Below, in pieces: positions 12,662 to 22,376 of a stretch of DNA of 64,000 nt (positions are counted from its first letter, which is position 1; every line of letters begins with the position of its first letter). Below the pieces are notes generated by a model that saw nothing but the letters and a program-made list of their open reading frames with translations, searched no databases and was not told the origin of the DNA. A program made the position numbers and the translations under genes. This stretch comes from Gyromitra esculenta (Eukaryota; Ascomycota; Pezizomycetes; Pezizales; Discinaceae), in the NCBI GenBank assembly GCA_038503075.1, contig JBCAML010000008.1, forward strand, positions 1,178,001 to 1,242,000, given 5' to 3'.

Positions 12662-14476
12662 GAAGCTAGCTGCGCCGATAAAGGCGGCGTTTAACTTTGC
12701 TGGAGGGGGAATGGCGGCGGCTGAGACGACGGGTTGCTTGGGGGCACAGTGGGTGGTGCAGAATTCAGAATTGAATTCAATGCTCTTGTTCGCAAACTGT
12801 AGATGAACGTCATGGAGGTTCATTCAAGGGATACCGAGTACTAGGGGGTAATGGCCTAGCTTGGTGACGAAGAAGGGGGCTTTCTCAGTGTACTGTTGGA
12901 TGGAAAACCTTAGGTGGCAAAGATTTGTAATATCTCCCGAGGCAATTGTTCGGCCGTCAATGACTTTCAATTGGCGAGGGGTTTTCAGGGGAGATAAGGG
13001 AAAGGAATGGTGACGCACGAAGTTTTCATCAATGAAAGCGAACCCTGAGGCTCCAGTGTCAAGAAGTGCGTGTGTCTTTATGATTTTATTTTGGTGGGAA
13101 AGGCTACAAGAAATTACAAAATGTTCCCCATCCAAATTATCCTCCACACACACATCCGACACTGAAAACCCAGAAATAGAGAACGCTGACAAAGGAGAAA
13201 AGGAGCAGGACAGGCGACTCGCATGGCGGCTGTTTAAAGACTCGACTGAGTCTGCTGCATCGAAGGCAGGAAAACGAGGAGGCAAAGGCGGCGGAAAAAC
13301 AGAGGGAGCTGGAGGTGCGGCGGCGGCGTTAATGACAGCTCCCCTCATAGCGGGGCGCTTGGAGGCGGAAGGACAGTTCGAGAAGATATGACCTTCCCCG
13401 GCGCAGAACAGGCAACGATTATTGGTTTGTCTCCAGGATTTTTCTTCTGGAGATAGTTTTCTTCTCCCGTTTATTTGAACATACCGTTGTTCAGGGGCGG
13501 GGCGAGAGGTGGAAGTTCGGCCAAAAGAGAGATCCATGGGGACGAGTCCTCCAGGGGCGAATGAGGAGGAAGCGGGAGTATAGGCGGCGGGAGCGGCGGC
13601 AGGGGCAGTGAATTGCCCCATGGTGTTACGGGCGGCATTTTTCTTTTCTTCCCTTCTTGCTCGGATTCTGTTATCCAGGCGGAGAAGGAAGGCGCAGAGG
13701 GAAGTGAAGGTGGTGGGGAAGTCGGCGACGGTTACTACTGCTTCCTTCAGCTCGTCCGACATGCCGTATTCCAGAGCGTCGTTCTTGGCTGACTCGTCAT
13801 AGTTGAGACGTCCCATGATTCGTTGGAAGTCGGCAAGGTAGGCGGAGAAATCTCGCTTTCCTTGCCGAAGTTGATGTAGCTCACGGCGGGCAGTGCCGAG
13901 AGGGTCGGGATCGCCGAAGGCTGATTCCAAGGCGGTGATCAAATCGGCGGCTGAGTTCCATGTGGTAGTTCCGTCGGGAAGGACGGAGTGGCGAACTTGT
14001 TCGAGGGCGGCTCCCTCGAGACGGCTGATAGCATACAATATCATATTGTTGCTGTTGGAAAAACGATCGGCGTTAACCGAGAGTTTTGACCTGAGTTGTA
14101 GGACGAACCCAGGGAGTTTATCGCGAGACCCGTTGAACTTGTCCGGGTCAGGCATCTTATCCGAGCGACCTCCTTGGGTGTGAGCAGGAGGGGGTGGTGG
14201 CGATGGTGCAGGGGGTGGAGGGGCGGCGTTCTGAAGGCGGGCGATTTCCGCTTCGGCTGCTTGTAGTTGGGACTGGCAGGTATTGAATCTTGCCGTCATG
14301 TTGTTTCGTTATTGTACAGCTTCTTCTAGCTGTAGGTCTGCATACGTGAGGTTGTCGACCCGTTGCTGATAATGGGATCGAATTTCCTCGTAGGCAGAGG
14401 CGAGGTCGGCGTTGGCGGCAGCCTGAAAATTCTCGAAGGTCGGGAAGGTCCAGGGGGCAGGGGCGGGGTTGCTCAT
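12662..14476 (-). pseudogene. Chromovirus gag and protease (with in-frame stops)
   Basis: The frame starts at the ATG at 14476 (MSNPAPAPW) and is in phase with the long open part from 14299. Features: a capsid-like helical region, a zinc knuckle CLFCAGEGHIFSNC (CX2CX4HX4C), and an aspartic protease core with LLDTGASGFAF. Two stops interrupt the frame. A TAA near codon 56 sits where a Gln codon would give CAA. A TGA after LVLGIP sits where related elements have Trp. The 3' end runs into the solo LTR at 12656. The region after the protease is Pro-rich. Confidence 0.88.
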
Positions 14477-14546
14477 GGCGGCGTTTGGAGTTTATGTGAC
14501 AGCGTAAAAAAGCGGGGTAAAGGGTGTGGATGAGGAAGCAACGTAA

Positions 14547-14964
14547 TCTCAAGGGGCGAGGTTTTCCTTCAAGCTCTCAGGTATTTTTTGAGATAAGCAG
14601 TGCTACTTGAAGAGAAAACTAAGCGACGAGAGTGTTTACGAGATTCCACAGGCTCTACGAAGTGTTCAAGTATAGAGGACTTGAGAGCGGCGACAGCGTA
14701 GGGTTATGAGGTATAACCGAGGTTTGTATTGTAAAATACAAGAGTGTACGACAGAAGACGTTGCTTAAAGAAAGAAGAAGGAAAAGTACAACAAGAGGGG
14801 AAATCCCTTCGCTTATATACCACATTCCAACTCGTTCGATGACAAAGACTTGACTCATTGCAACGGAAACCTAAAGAAACACAAGGAACGACAACGTAAC
14901 ACAATAACCTTATACCCTTGTACCCTTGTACCCGACGAGCCAACAGAAACAGTTATCCGTGAAA
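14547..14964 (-). repeat. 5' LTR of the chromovirus
   Basis: It is 418 bp and identical to the 3' LTR apart from a block at 14584-14589, where five C residues of the 3' copy are T. The solo LTR has the C form, so T is derived here. About 70 bp separate it from the gag start; a primer-binding site should lie there, but I could not assign a tRNA. Confidence 0.93.
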
Positions 14965-17495
14965 CATACTCTCGATCCATAATCCATCACACTCCTTGCG
15001 CATCCTATATACATCTTCCTCATATTTCCTACCCCGCACCCTTCCTCTCCTTTCACCAATCTTCTCATTTTTGCCACTACATTCTCACTCTTCTTCACCT
15101 TAATATCTACATGACTCTTAAAATTTAACTCTCTATCCAGCCACACTCCCAACCATCTCATCACCTTACTTTCTTCTTTCCCCATGCTCTTTGGTGTATA
15201 GAACTTTTCTTCTTCCTCCATTTCTTTTTCCTTTCCTAGCCTTATCCATTCCAATTTATCCTCTGCAAATTTGACATCATTTTCCTCCGCCCACTTATAT
15301 GCTTCTGCCATCAATTTTTCCCCTCTCTCTATGACTTCCTCCCAATCATCTCCAGCAATTACCATCGTGATATCATCGATAAAAGTCGGAATAATTGCGT
15401 CGCTCGGCATATGTTCTTCGCAGTATTTTTCCATTTGTTCGAGTAGCGGTGCTATATATGTATTAAATAGCAGTGGTGATATCGGGCTTCCTTGTGGGAT
15501 TCCTGTATCCACTTTCTCCCACTCCGCTTCTCTACCATCAAACCTTAGTTTGACTTCTCTATCTTTCATAAAACTTTCAACCCAGGTTACTAGCTCTTCT
15601 TCAACTCCTACTGCTCGCATTCTGTTGCCTAGTCTTTTCCTCGCCACATTCGGGAACGCCTGGTCGATATCCGCTGCTACTATCATCACCTTCTTTCCCT
15701 CTCTCTGCTTCTCTCTTGCCCAGTCCAGCGTCCACTCCACGCATTCCTCTGCCCCTCTGCCCTTTCTTCCTCCCCATTGCCACTTATGCATTTTTCCCTT
15801 CTCCTCAACTCTCCTTCTAATTCTTCCCTCCACTATCTTTTCGAGTACCTTTGCTAGCGTGTTGAGTAGGGAGACCGGCCTATAGCTTCTCGGTGTCGTA
15901 TAGTCTCCTTTATTCGGTTTGGGTATGATCGCCCCAATCGCTTTTCTCCATAGTTTTGGGTGTTCCCCTTCTTGAAGGATCACATTCATCCCTTCAACTA
16001 GCTTGGCTCTATATGTGCTACCCAGTTTTTTAAGAACCTCAGGCAGTATTCCGTCTGGTCCGGGGGCCTTTTTATTCCCCTGGGAGTTTATTGCGTCTTC
16101 GACTTCTTTTTCTGTTACCTTCGATAACTGACCTTTCGGTATTGTTGCTGGGTTTCGCTCCTGGTCTCGTTCTGGTGCTTTCAGGAAAAGTTTGCTTCGA
16201 AGTAGCTTTTCTTTTTCTTGGAAGCTGTCAGCGCGCGTGTTCGTTTCTTGGTTTCTTAGCGTCGGCATTTTCGTGTATATCCTTTGATTGAGCGACCTCC
16301 ACACCGTCCACATCTCGCTCTGACTCTTATCCTCTCCTATAAAGCTATCCCACATTTCCTTCTTCTTCTTTCTTATCAATTTGAACAGTTCGTTTCTTTC
16401 TTTTTTCCATTTTATCTGCTCCTCTTCTTTCCATTCCCCTTTTCCTTTCTTTGCCCACCTCCGACACTTGCTCACTTCTTTTCTTTTTTCCTTTACTTCC
16501 TTATCGAACCATTTTTTGCTTCTCCATGTCATCCTCGCCTCCGGTATCCCTTCCCTCATTGCCTCCGTGGCTACTTCCGTTAGTATCCTGGCAATGCTCT
16601 CAATTCTTTTCCCCTTGATCGCTTCTTCCCATGCTAGCTCTTTCTCTAACCACATGGCTTCCGCTTTCTTTTGGACCTCCTCCCAGTCTGCTTTTTTCAG
16701 ATTCCATCATTTGCTGAGGGGGTTCGATACCCTGTCCACTTCGTTCGCATATGTGATCTCGATTGTTGCATGATCTTATCCGGTGTCCTTTTCTTCTACG
16801 ATTCGCCAGTTACACTTCCTCACCATATTTTCTAACACCCATGTTAGATCCAACACCGATTTGTCGTGTCCTCTTCTTCTCGTGATTCTGTCAATTTCGT
16901 TTAGCAATACTAATTCTTCTGCATCTACCATCTTCATTATCATTTCCTCCCTTATGCTTTCTCTCTTCATATCCCATAGTGCTCCTTTCGCATTGAAGTC
17001 ACCCAGTACCATTAAATCTACTCCCTGTCCTAGCCCCTCTTTCCATTCTTCCATACACCATCCTTTTCTTTTTTTGTGGTTCTGATTATATATGTTGCAG
17101 ATCCTCAAGGTCCGGCCTTTTTTCATCTGAACGTCCATAATGCTCGCATCCCAGTGGTCCCACAAGTCGTCTCGTATTGTGTATTTTAGTTCACTATCTT
17201 TTCTTACCATCCACATTACCCTTCCACTCTCTTCCCCCTTTCCTTGTTTGTACACGATTTCGTATCCGTTATGTCCGACGGTAAATTGATTATTTCCTAC
17301 GTCAGTTGTTCCGTTTACCTTTTTCCCTCTGCCTTTATTCCCTATCCATGGTTCTTGTATCGCAATTATGTCTGCGCTTGCACTGTCGTCCATGAGATTT
17401 TGCATGACATTCGTTGATCGGTTGCAATTGTGTTGAATTATCGTCACCCCCTCTCCCCTTGTCCCTAGTCCTTCGTTTTTGTCGTATCGATTCAT
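14965..17495 (-). pseudogene. LINE ORF2, 5' part (APE endonuclease and reverse transcriptase)
   Basis: ORF2 begins at the ATG at 17495, which overlaps the ORF1 stop as TAATG. The endonuclease domain shows IIQHNCN, AIQEPW and LGDFNAKG. Its catalytic Ser-Asp-His motif is broken: the Ser codon position is a TAA at 16776-16778. A second stop (TGA, 16707-16709) follows in the same frame. The reverse transcriptase then runs open, with GIPQGSPISPLLFN and the catalytic FIDDITMVI. The frame is cut by the chromovirus after the codons for MDYGSRV and continues at 8716. The protein is rich in Lys and Glu. Confidence 0.92.
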
Positions 17496-19603
17496 TACTT
17501 CCTCTTTAGTTGGGGGGTGCTATTTCCTCGAATACCTCTCATCTTGTGGTCCCATGTCGAATGGCCGATCCCATTGCACTCTCCGCATTTTTTGGTGTTC
17601 CTGCACTGCCACCACCTGTGTCCCTTTTCCTGGCATTTGTTGCATTCTAGTTTAGCTGAGGTCATACCATTCTGAGTGAATTCTCTCATCCATATGGCGT
17701 ATTGTCCTTGTGCCTTGCATACTGTATATCCTTCCTCATCACGAGATCGATACCAAGGGCTCTTTAGAATCTCCTCCCTCTCTGATGCCTTCGCAACGTG
17801 CACTACTACTGCTTGTGCTCTGCCGTCCGGTTTCATGTCCCTAATATCAGCTAGCCATCTTGGCTTCTTCATGATCTTAACTCTCCATGCCTTCTCCAAC
17901 AACTCCTGGATGCCTTCCATATTATCCTTCCACTCACTTACGTTCCAACCCTGAACGACTATTCCTGCCCATGTATCGAGTGCTCTGGCCTTCACGTTTC
18001 TTTCTGCGAGTTTGTTGACAATTTGTCCTCTGTTTTCTCCTTTATTGAGGACGATCTTCAGCTCGCCCTTCATTGTGACGTTCACTTTCTGGATTTTTTC
18101 CGCCTCAATTCCTAGCCCTACAGCTTCACTCATTAGCTCTTCCTGGGTTGGCATCTTGCCTCCTTCCTTGGTCGTTAGCTTTTTCGCTACTACCACAGCG
18201 GCGTTGTTTTCTCTCGTTCGCTCGCTCTCCTTCTCCACCATTCTCTTCTGGAAGGCTGCTTTAGCCTTTATCGCTACTTCTTTCTCTCGGTTTACCTGCT
18301 TCCATTCTGATGAGGCAGGCGCTTGTGTTCTAGCTATGTCCACATAGCTAAACTTCCGGTATTCGTCCTTACTCGCTGTTTGTTGCGAGTTCGCTGGTGG
18401 TGATTGCATTGGCGCAATCGGCATTGACGTTGGCATTGGTGTTGGCGTGGTCTTCCTCGGACTCTGGCCCTTCCAGTATCTAACCTCCCTTTTCAATTCT
18501 TCTACTTCTCTTCCTAGCCCATATATCCATTTTTCCATCCTTTCCATCCGCTCTTCTATCGTCCCTCTATTCCTAGCCGATGGTTCTCCCCTCTCTGGTG
18601 TCCGCCCTTTGATTTCCTCTCTCCCTTTTCCTTTGTCAGTGGGTATGATGTGTGCAAACTTACTTGCAAGCAGTCCCGTGACTACTGCTCTGGTGATTGC
18701 CCTCTTTGTATTCTTCATCACTCTGATACTTCCGAACTTGCCGTTCTCTGTATTTTGTTCTCTTTGCCCTACATCGTTCACACCTCTTTTCCTTTTCTCC
18801 TTCTTTTCTCCTCTTGCTCTTTCTACCTCACCTTCCAAGGCCTTTCTTATCTCCCCTGTATTCTCGTTCTCCCCTCCGTTCCTCTTGTACTCCTCCGTAA
18901 CTTCCTTAACCATCTCCTCCCATACTTTTTCCTCTATTTCGCTCAACCACTCATCTTCCATCTCTACATCTTCTTTTTTCCCTTCCTTCTTGTCTTTCTC
19001 CATCTTTTCCTCTGCTTCCCTTTTTCTCTTTTCTTTTTCTTCATCCTCCTTCTCCTTTTCCTCTATATATTCCTTCATTATCTTGGTTTGCGCCATATTT
19101 TCCTCGTGGATTCTGTCTTCCTCCTTGTATGCCTCGCTAAGATCTCCCGGGAAAGGTACGATTGGTGGCATCTCATCGCTTTTGTATCCTTCATGGAAGG
19201 TTCGATTTTCGCCGTATGTTGATTGTGTTGGCGTTTTTTCTCCGCTCTCCTCCTCCTCGCTCTCCGTATCGCTATCGATTTCCATTACCTCAACTTCCTC
19301 CTCCTTTCTTCTTTCCTTTTCCTCATTCTCTTCCTCGTTATCCCACTTCGTTTTCTCAATAAATTTCTCCTCGATTTCGATCATCCTTTTCGCACTGTTC
19401 TTCGCTCTGCTTTCCCAAACGTACCATCTGGCTCCTTGGCCCAATGGGTGCGTAAGATCTGGCCCCGCAAATGTTCTTCCGTAAAAGGGGTGGGGCTTGG
19501 ATGTCACACACTCATTCTTCCACCATACTTCTTTGTACTTGACTCCGTTCTTGTTCGCCGTCCTGTTAATTAGCTGGTTTAGTTCCATGCTGGTTACACT
19601 CAT
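17495..19603 (-). CDS. LINE ORF1 (gag-like nucleic-acid-binding protein)
   Basis: An intact 702-residue frame. The N-terminal half is highly charged, with long Glu/Lys/Arg runs likely to be helical or coiled coil. The middle is Pro/Thr/Ser-rich. The C-terminus has two zinc knuckles, CNKCQEKGHRWWQC and CGECNGIGHSTWDH, typical of LINE ORF1 proteins that coat the transcript. The stop codon overlaps the ORF2 start by one base (TAATG), which suggests termination-reinitiation coupling. The antisense frame at 18447-19484 is only a by-product of the purine-rich coding strand. Whether this ORF is still expressed cannot be told. Confidence 0.9.
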   Translation of the reverse strand: MSVTSMELNQLINRTANKNGVKYKEVWWKNECVTSKPHPFYGRTFAGPDLTHPLGQGARWYVWESRAKNSAKRMIEIEEKFIEKTKWDNEEENEEKERRKEEEVEVMEIDSDTESEEEESGEKTPTQSTYGENRTFHEGYKSDEMPPIVPFPGDLSEAYKEEDRIHEENMAQTKIMKEYIEEKEKEDEEKEKRKREAEEKMEKDKKEGKKEDVEMEDEWLSEIEEKVWEEMVKEVTEEYKRNGGENENTGEIRKALEGEVERARGEKKEKRKRGVNDVGQREQNTENGKFGSIRVMKNTKRAITRAVVTGLLASKFAHIIPTDKGKGREEIKGRTPERGEPSARNRGTIEERMERMEKWIYGLGREVEELKREVRYWKGQSPRKTTPTPMPTSMPIAPMQSPPANSQQTASKDEYRKFSYVDIARTQAPASSEWKQVNREKEVAIKAKAAFQKRMVEKESERTRENNAAVVVAKKLTTKEGGKMPTQEELMSEAVGLGIEAEKIQKVNVTMKGELKIVLNKGENRGQIVNKLAERNVKARALDTWAGIVVQGWNVSEWKDNMEGIQELLEKAWRVKIMKKPRWLADIRDMKPDGRAQAVVVHVAKASEREEILKSPWYRSRDEEGYTVCKAQGQYAIWMREFTQNGMTSAKLECNKCQEKGHRWWQCRNTKKCGECNGIGHSTWDHKMRGIRGNSTPQLKRK

Positions 19604-19607
19604 TTTC

Positions 19608-19709
19608 CTTATCTTATCTGATAGTGCTTATCAGATTTCTTCTTATCTTATCAGGATCTTATCTTGTTTTTAATCTAGATCTTATCCAGATGTCGCTTAG
19701 TATCTTATC
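19608..19709 (-). promoter_or_regulatory. Cluster of GATAAG motifs upstream of LINE ORF1
   Basis: About eight CTTATC sites on plus (GATAAG on the sense strand), several as tandem overlapping copies, lie within about 100 bp directly before the ORF1 ATG. GATAAG matches the core bound by fungal GATA factors (AreA/NIT2, White Collar). A role as internal LINE promoter is inference; it may also be a simple minisatellite. Confidence 0.45.
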
Positions 19710-20174
19710 ACTATCCAATCGGATCTAGTCTCTTCCGAGAGGTTCTGGTAGTCTTGGCGACAAGGTGATGTGTTGTCCCTGTATGGGTAAGGGTTCGAGT
19801 TTCCTCCGAGGTATCGCCGAAGTTTAATCTAATTAGAGGATTTTCGCTATCTCTTCTTTAATAATAACCCAAAGGTAAACGATGACAAAGGCCCAGGCTT
19901 TAGGTCTGAACATAAAGCTAATCAATAGCTTATCTGGTTGTGGAGATACTTGCTAAAAACCCGAAAATTGGTTGAGAATGGGCCAATTTTAGTAAAGTTG
20001 CCACTCAGAAAACCGACGTAGAAACACCAAAAACCGCAAAAAGTGAGTTGGATTTTCGCAGGCAGGTATGGTAATAGAGATTTGTCTGCTGATTTTGAAT
20101 ATATGCCTGGTTTGTTGTTTGAACCGTTGGTTGTTGAGTTATTTTCAAAAGTTCGTTCTGTCGTGTGTGTTACA

Positions 20175-20186
20175 AGCTTAAACGTA
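20175..20186. repeat. LINE target-site duplication, right copy
   Basis: AGCTTAAACGTA, identical to 6977-6988. It fixes the 5' end of the LINE at about 20174. Confidence 0.8.
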
Positions 20187-22376
20187 AGTTACAAGGTGTA
20201 TAACACAGATTTAATCTTTAGAAAAAAAAGAAAGAGGGATAGAAGGCCGATCCGCTCTATCCGAGCCATTTCACTATTTCAGGCACTATAAACTGAGATA
20301 TGCCGGTATTTCACTGTTGTCTTAGTTATTTTTACAGCCTTCTTTCCTTAATTTCTAGAATGTATTGGTTTTTGCCGACACTTACAGGTAAAGGTGAGGA
20401 TAGAAATTAAGGTCATGGTATTAAATTGCATTCAAGAGCTAATGCCGATGAAAATCCATAGCCTCTACGAGATGCGGAAATGCATCAATTTACGCATTGC
20501 CCACATGAATAATGTGGGAGATGGTACAAAATGATGCATTGGCAGCGGGAATTACTTGTGAACGCATCACCTGATGCATTTTCTGATGTGTATCCTCTAA
20601 TTTGTGCTATTACTGATGATTTTCAACTGCTAACTCTAAGGAAAGGTGTAGGGGAAAGGATCCTTGGGGAAATCGTCAGCAAAGTCATCAGCAAAAGCGC
20701 TAGGAAAAGCATCAATAAAAGTTAATTTAACTTTTGTGCGGGAACTAGCCTTTAAGAGGAAAGTGTGGGGAATAAACCATGTGAAGTCTTATATTGGGTC
20801 TGAGTAGGCCGGATTCAATTCCTGGTCACAGCTTTTTATTGGGTAAATTTTCTTAAGCTTTTTTAGTACTAAAACATGGGAAAGTCGTTATTGGAAACGC
20901 AATAATTGATGCATTTTATGATGCATCCCCCAGCCAAATTTTTATGCATTCCCCCATAGAATAGTTAATCCACTTGCAGACATATTTGCAGACAACTTTC
21001 TTTACTAGATAGCGATGCTTTTCTTAATGCATTAATTGATGCGTTTCCATACCTCCTAGAGTATCTCGCTAGAATCCAACACATGGCACTTATCTAAATA
21101 CATATAGTACATGTAGTACTTAAAACCCCAGGCCACCTAAACCTTGGGCTCTACACTCAGAATCTGGTAACTATCAAAGCTGGGTGTAATATTCTAGTGA
21201 CTCGCAATCATGTGATTTGCTGTAGCTAGCTTTTTGCACTGCCTAATCTGGAACTGCGGGGCGAAAACTACGAAATTAGTAGCAAAAAGTTCAAAAAGCT
21301 TCATAAGTGTTGGAGAAAATAGAGAAAACCAATGCAGGCATCTGAAGATCACAATTGCCGATCAGGCTACGTGTTTCTGCAGCGTGTCTTCGTGATGCTG
21401 AAGAGGTTCTCCAATATTAGCTGCATGATTCGCCATTTATGGAATGGGCGCACCCAGATCCCTAGATAAAATCCCTTAAATTGATCATTCTAATAGAGAA
21501 AAGGATGTGGATCATAAAGACGAAAGTATCACGGTCTATCACTCGATATCAACTTATGGTTGCACTCAACATCACGGAGTATCGCTCTGTGATAGCAAAG
21601 ACCAGAGAATATCCCATTTGAACGAGAGCGTTGTCAAGCTAAACGGGAAGGGATTATTATTTTGACTTGCGACTCATACAAATTCGAGGGGGTAATTGAC
21701 ACATTATTATTTTAAATACCCCGGGCCTACCATCAAACGAAAATTCTAAGATATTTTTCCCTTCGAACACGAGCCGAAGTATAATCTCTGGGGTGGTCTA
21801 CAGCTCCTCGGAGACCAGGTGTATGTGTGGTGTTTGTTCACATTCGTGATACAAAATATCTAGAGGGGTAATTATAGGAGTAGATTTAAAGTTGGTTTGA
21901 TATTCTACTTGTTTTGGTGTTTCTAGATTGCTCTCCAGGCTTCGTCCGAAGGCTATTTTGCTATTTGATTACCCTAGAGCCCCCCACAGCAAAGTATCCG
22001 ATTCGGAAAGGGGGTCTGGTTCGTTTCCGGTGAACTCAGTCGAGGCGGCGATTGAGTTAGCCTTAGCTATATCTGCTCAAACGAAATATATGTAGGCAGA
22101 ACTCTATGGGGCCAAGCAAGCGATGGTACATTAGCAGTCGTTCGAAGAGTTTAAATGATGGATTTCTGTGGGTTTCACCCCCCTACGGAGGACAATTTAA
22201 CTTTGAGGAGCTGACGCGCCAAGATGCAGCGTTGGGAGCGCTAAGTGGTCTGTGGGAAGGATGCAGGGTTGTTGCCCAGGCAACGCTCCTGTGACAACAT
22301 CTTGGGTCAATAACCTCGAATCTCAGCTTCATCTGCCACCAAGCACAGCTAGTCGTTTATCATTTAAACCTCCACA
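20187..22376. other. Gene-poor AT-rich stretch with TGATGCAT-like repeats
   Basis: No convincing gene. Between about 20450 and 21060 the words GATGCAT, TGCATCA and TGATGCATTTT recur many times in both orientations. The longest frames (20531-20725, 22106-22294) have no recognisable domain. The last 150 bp probably hold the APC15 promoter. Confidence 0.5.

Larger units (their letters stand above)
8717..14964 (-). mobile_element. Ty3/gypsy chromovirus (LTR retrotransposon) inside the LINE
   Basis: The element is 6,248 bp with two 418-bp LTRs. It is flanked by the 5-bp duplication CATAC (8712-8716 and 14965-14969). Sense is minus: 5' LTR 14964-14547, gag, protease, reverse transcriptase, RNase H, integrase, chromodomain, 3' LTR 9134-8717. 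The two LTRs are identical except for one five-base block, which suggests a recent insertion. It disrupts LINE ORF2 between codons for Arg-Val and Trp-Trp. A solo LTR (12246-12656) interrupts its coding region and two further in-frame stops lie in gag, so this copy cannot make an intact polyprotein. Confidence 0.95.
6989..20174 (-). mobile_element. Tad1-type LINE (non-LTR retrotransposon), interrupted
   Basis: The element reads on minus, with its 5' end near 20174 and its 3' end at 6989. Without the inserted LTR element it is about 6.9 kb, a size typical of Tad1-like LINEs. Order: a 5' leader of roughly 570 bp, ORF1 with zinc knuckles, ORF2 with APE endonuclease, reverse transcriptase, RNase H and a C-terminal Cys/His motif, then a short 3' UTR ending in a (TAC)n tail. 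A perfect 12-bp direct repeat flanks it, the size expected for target-primed reverse transcription. ORF2 has three in-frame stops and is split by the chromovirus at 8717-14964, so this copy is dead. ORF1 is intact. The exact 5' end is inferred from the duplication. Confidence 0.88.

Noticed and set aside
15271..15885. 204-codon open frame on plus
   Set aside because: Antisense to the LINE reverse transcriptase, which carries clear motifs on minus.
18447..19484. 345-codon open frame on plus
   Set aside because: It is antisense to LINE ORF1, whose Glu/Lys-rich coding strand makes a Ser/Leu/Phe-rich open complement. No domain.
19785..19805. GGGTTCGAG, tRNA T-loop-like
   Set aside because: No matching acceptor, D-arm or anticodon stem can be drawn; it lies in the LINE leader.
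20808..20830. GGATTCAATTCC, tRNA T-loop-like
   Set aside because: No upstream D-arm or acceptor partner was found.
22106..22294. 62-codon frame on plus
   Set aside because: No domain, and its position suggests APC15 promoter sequence.
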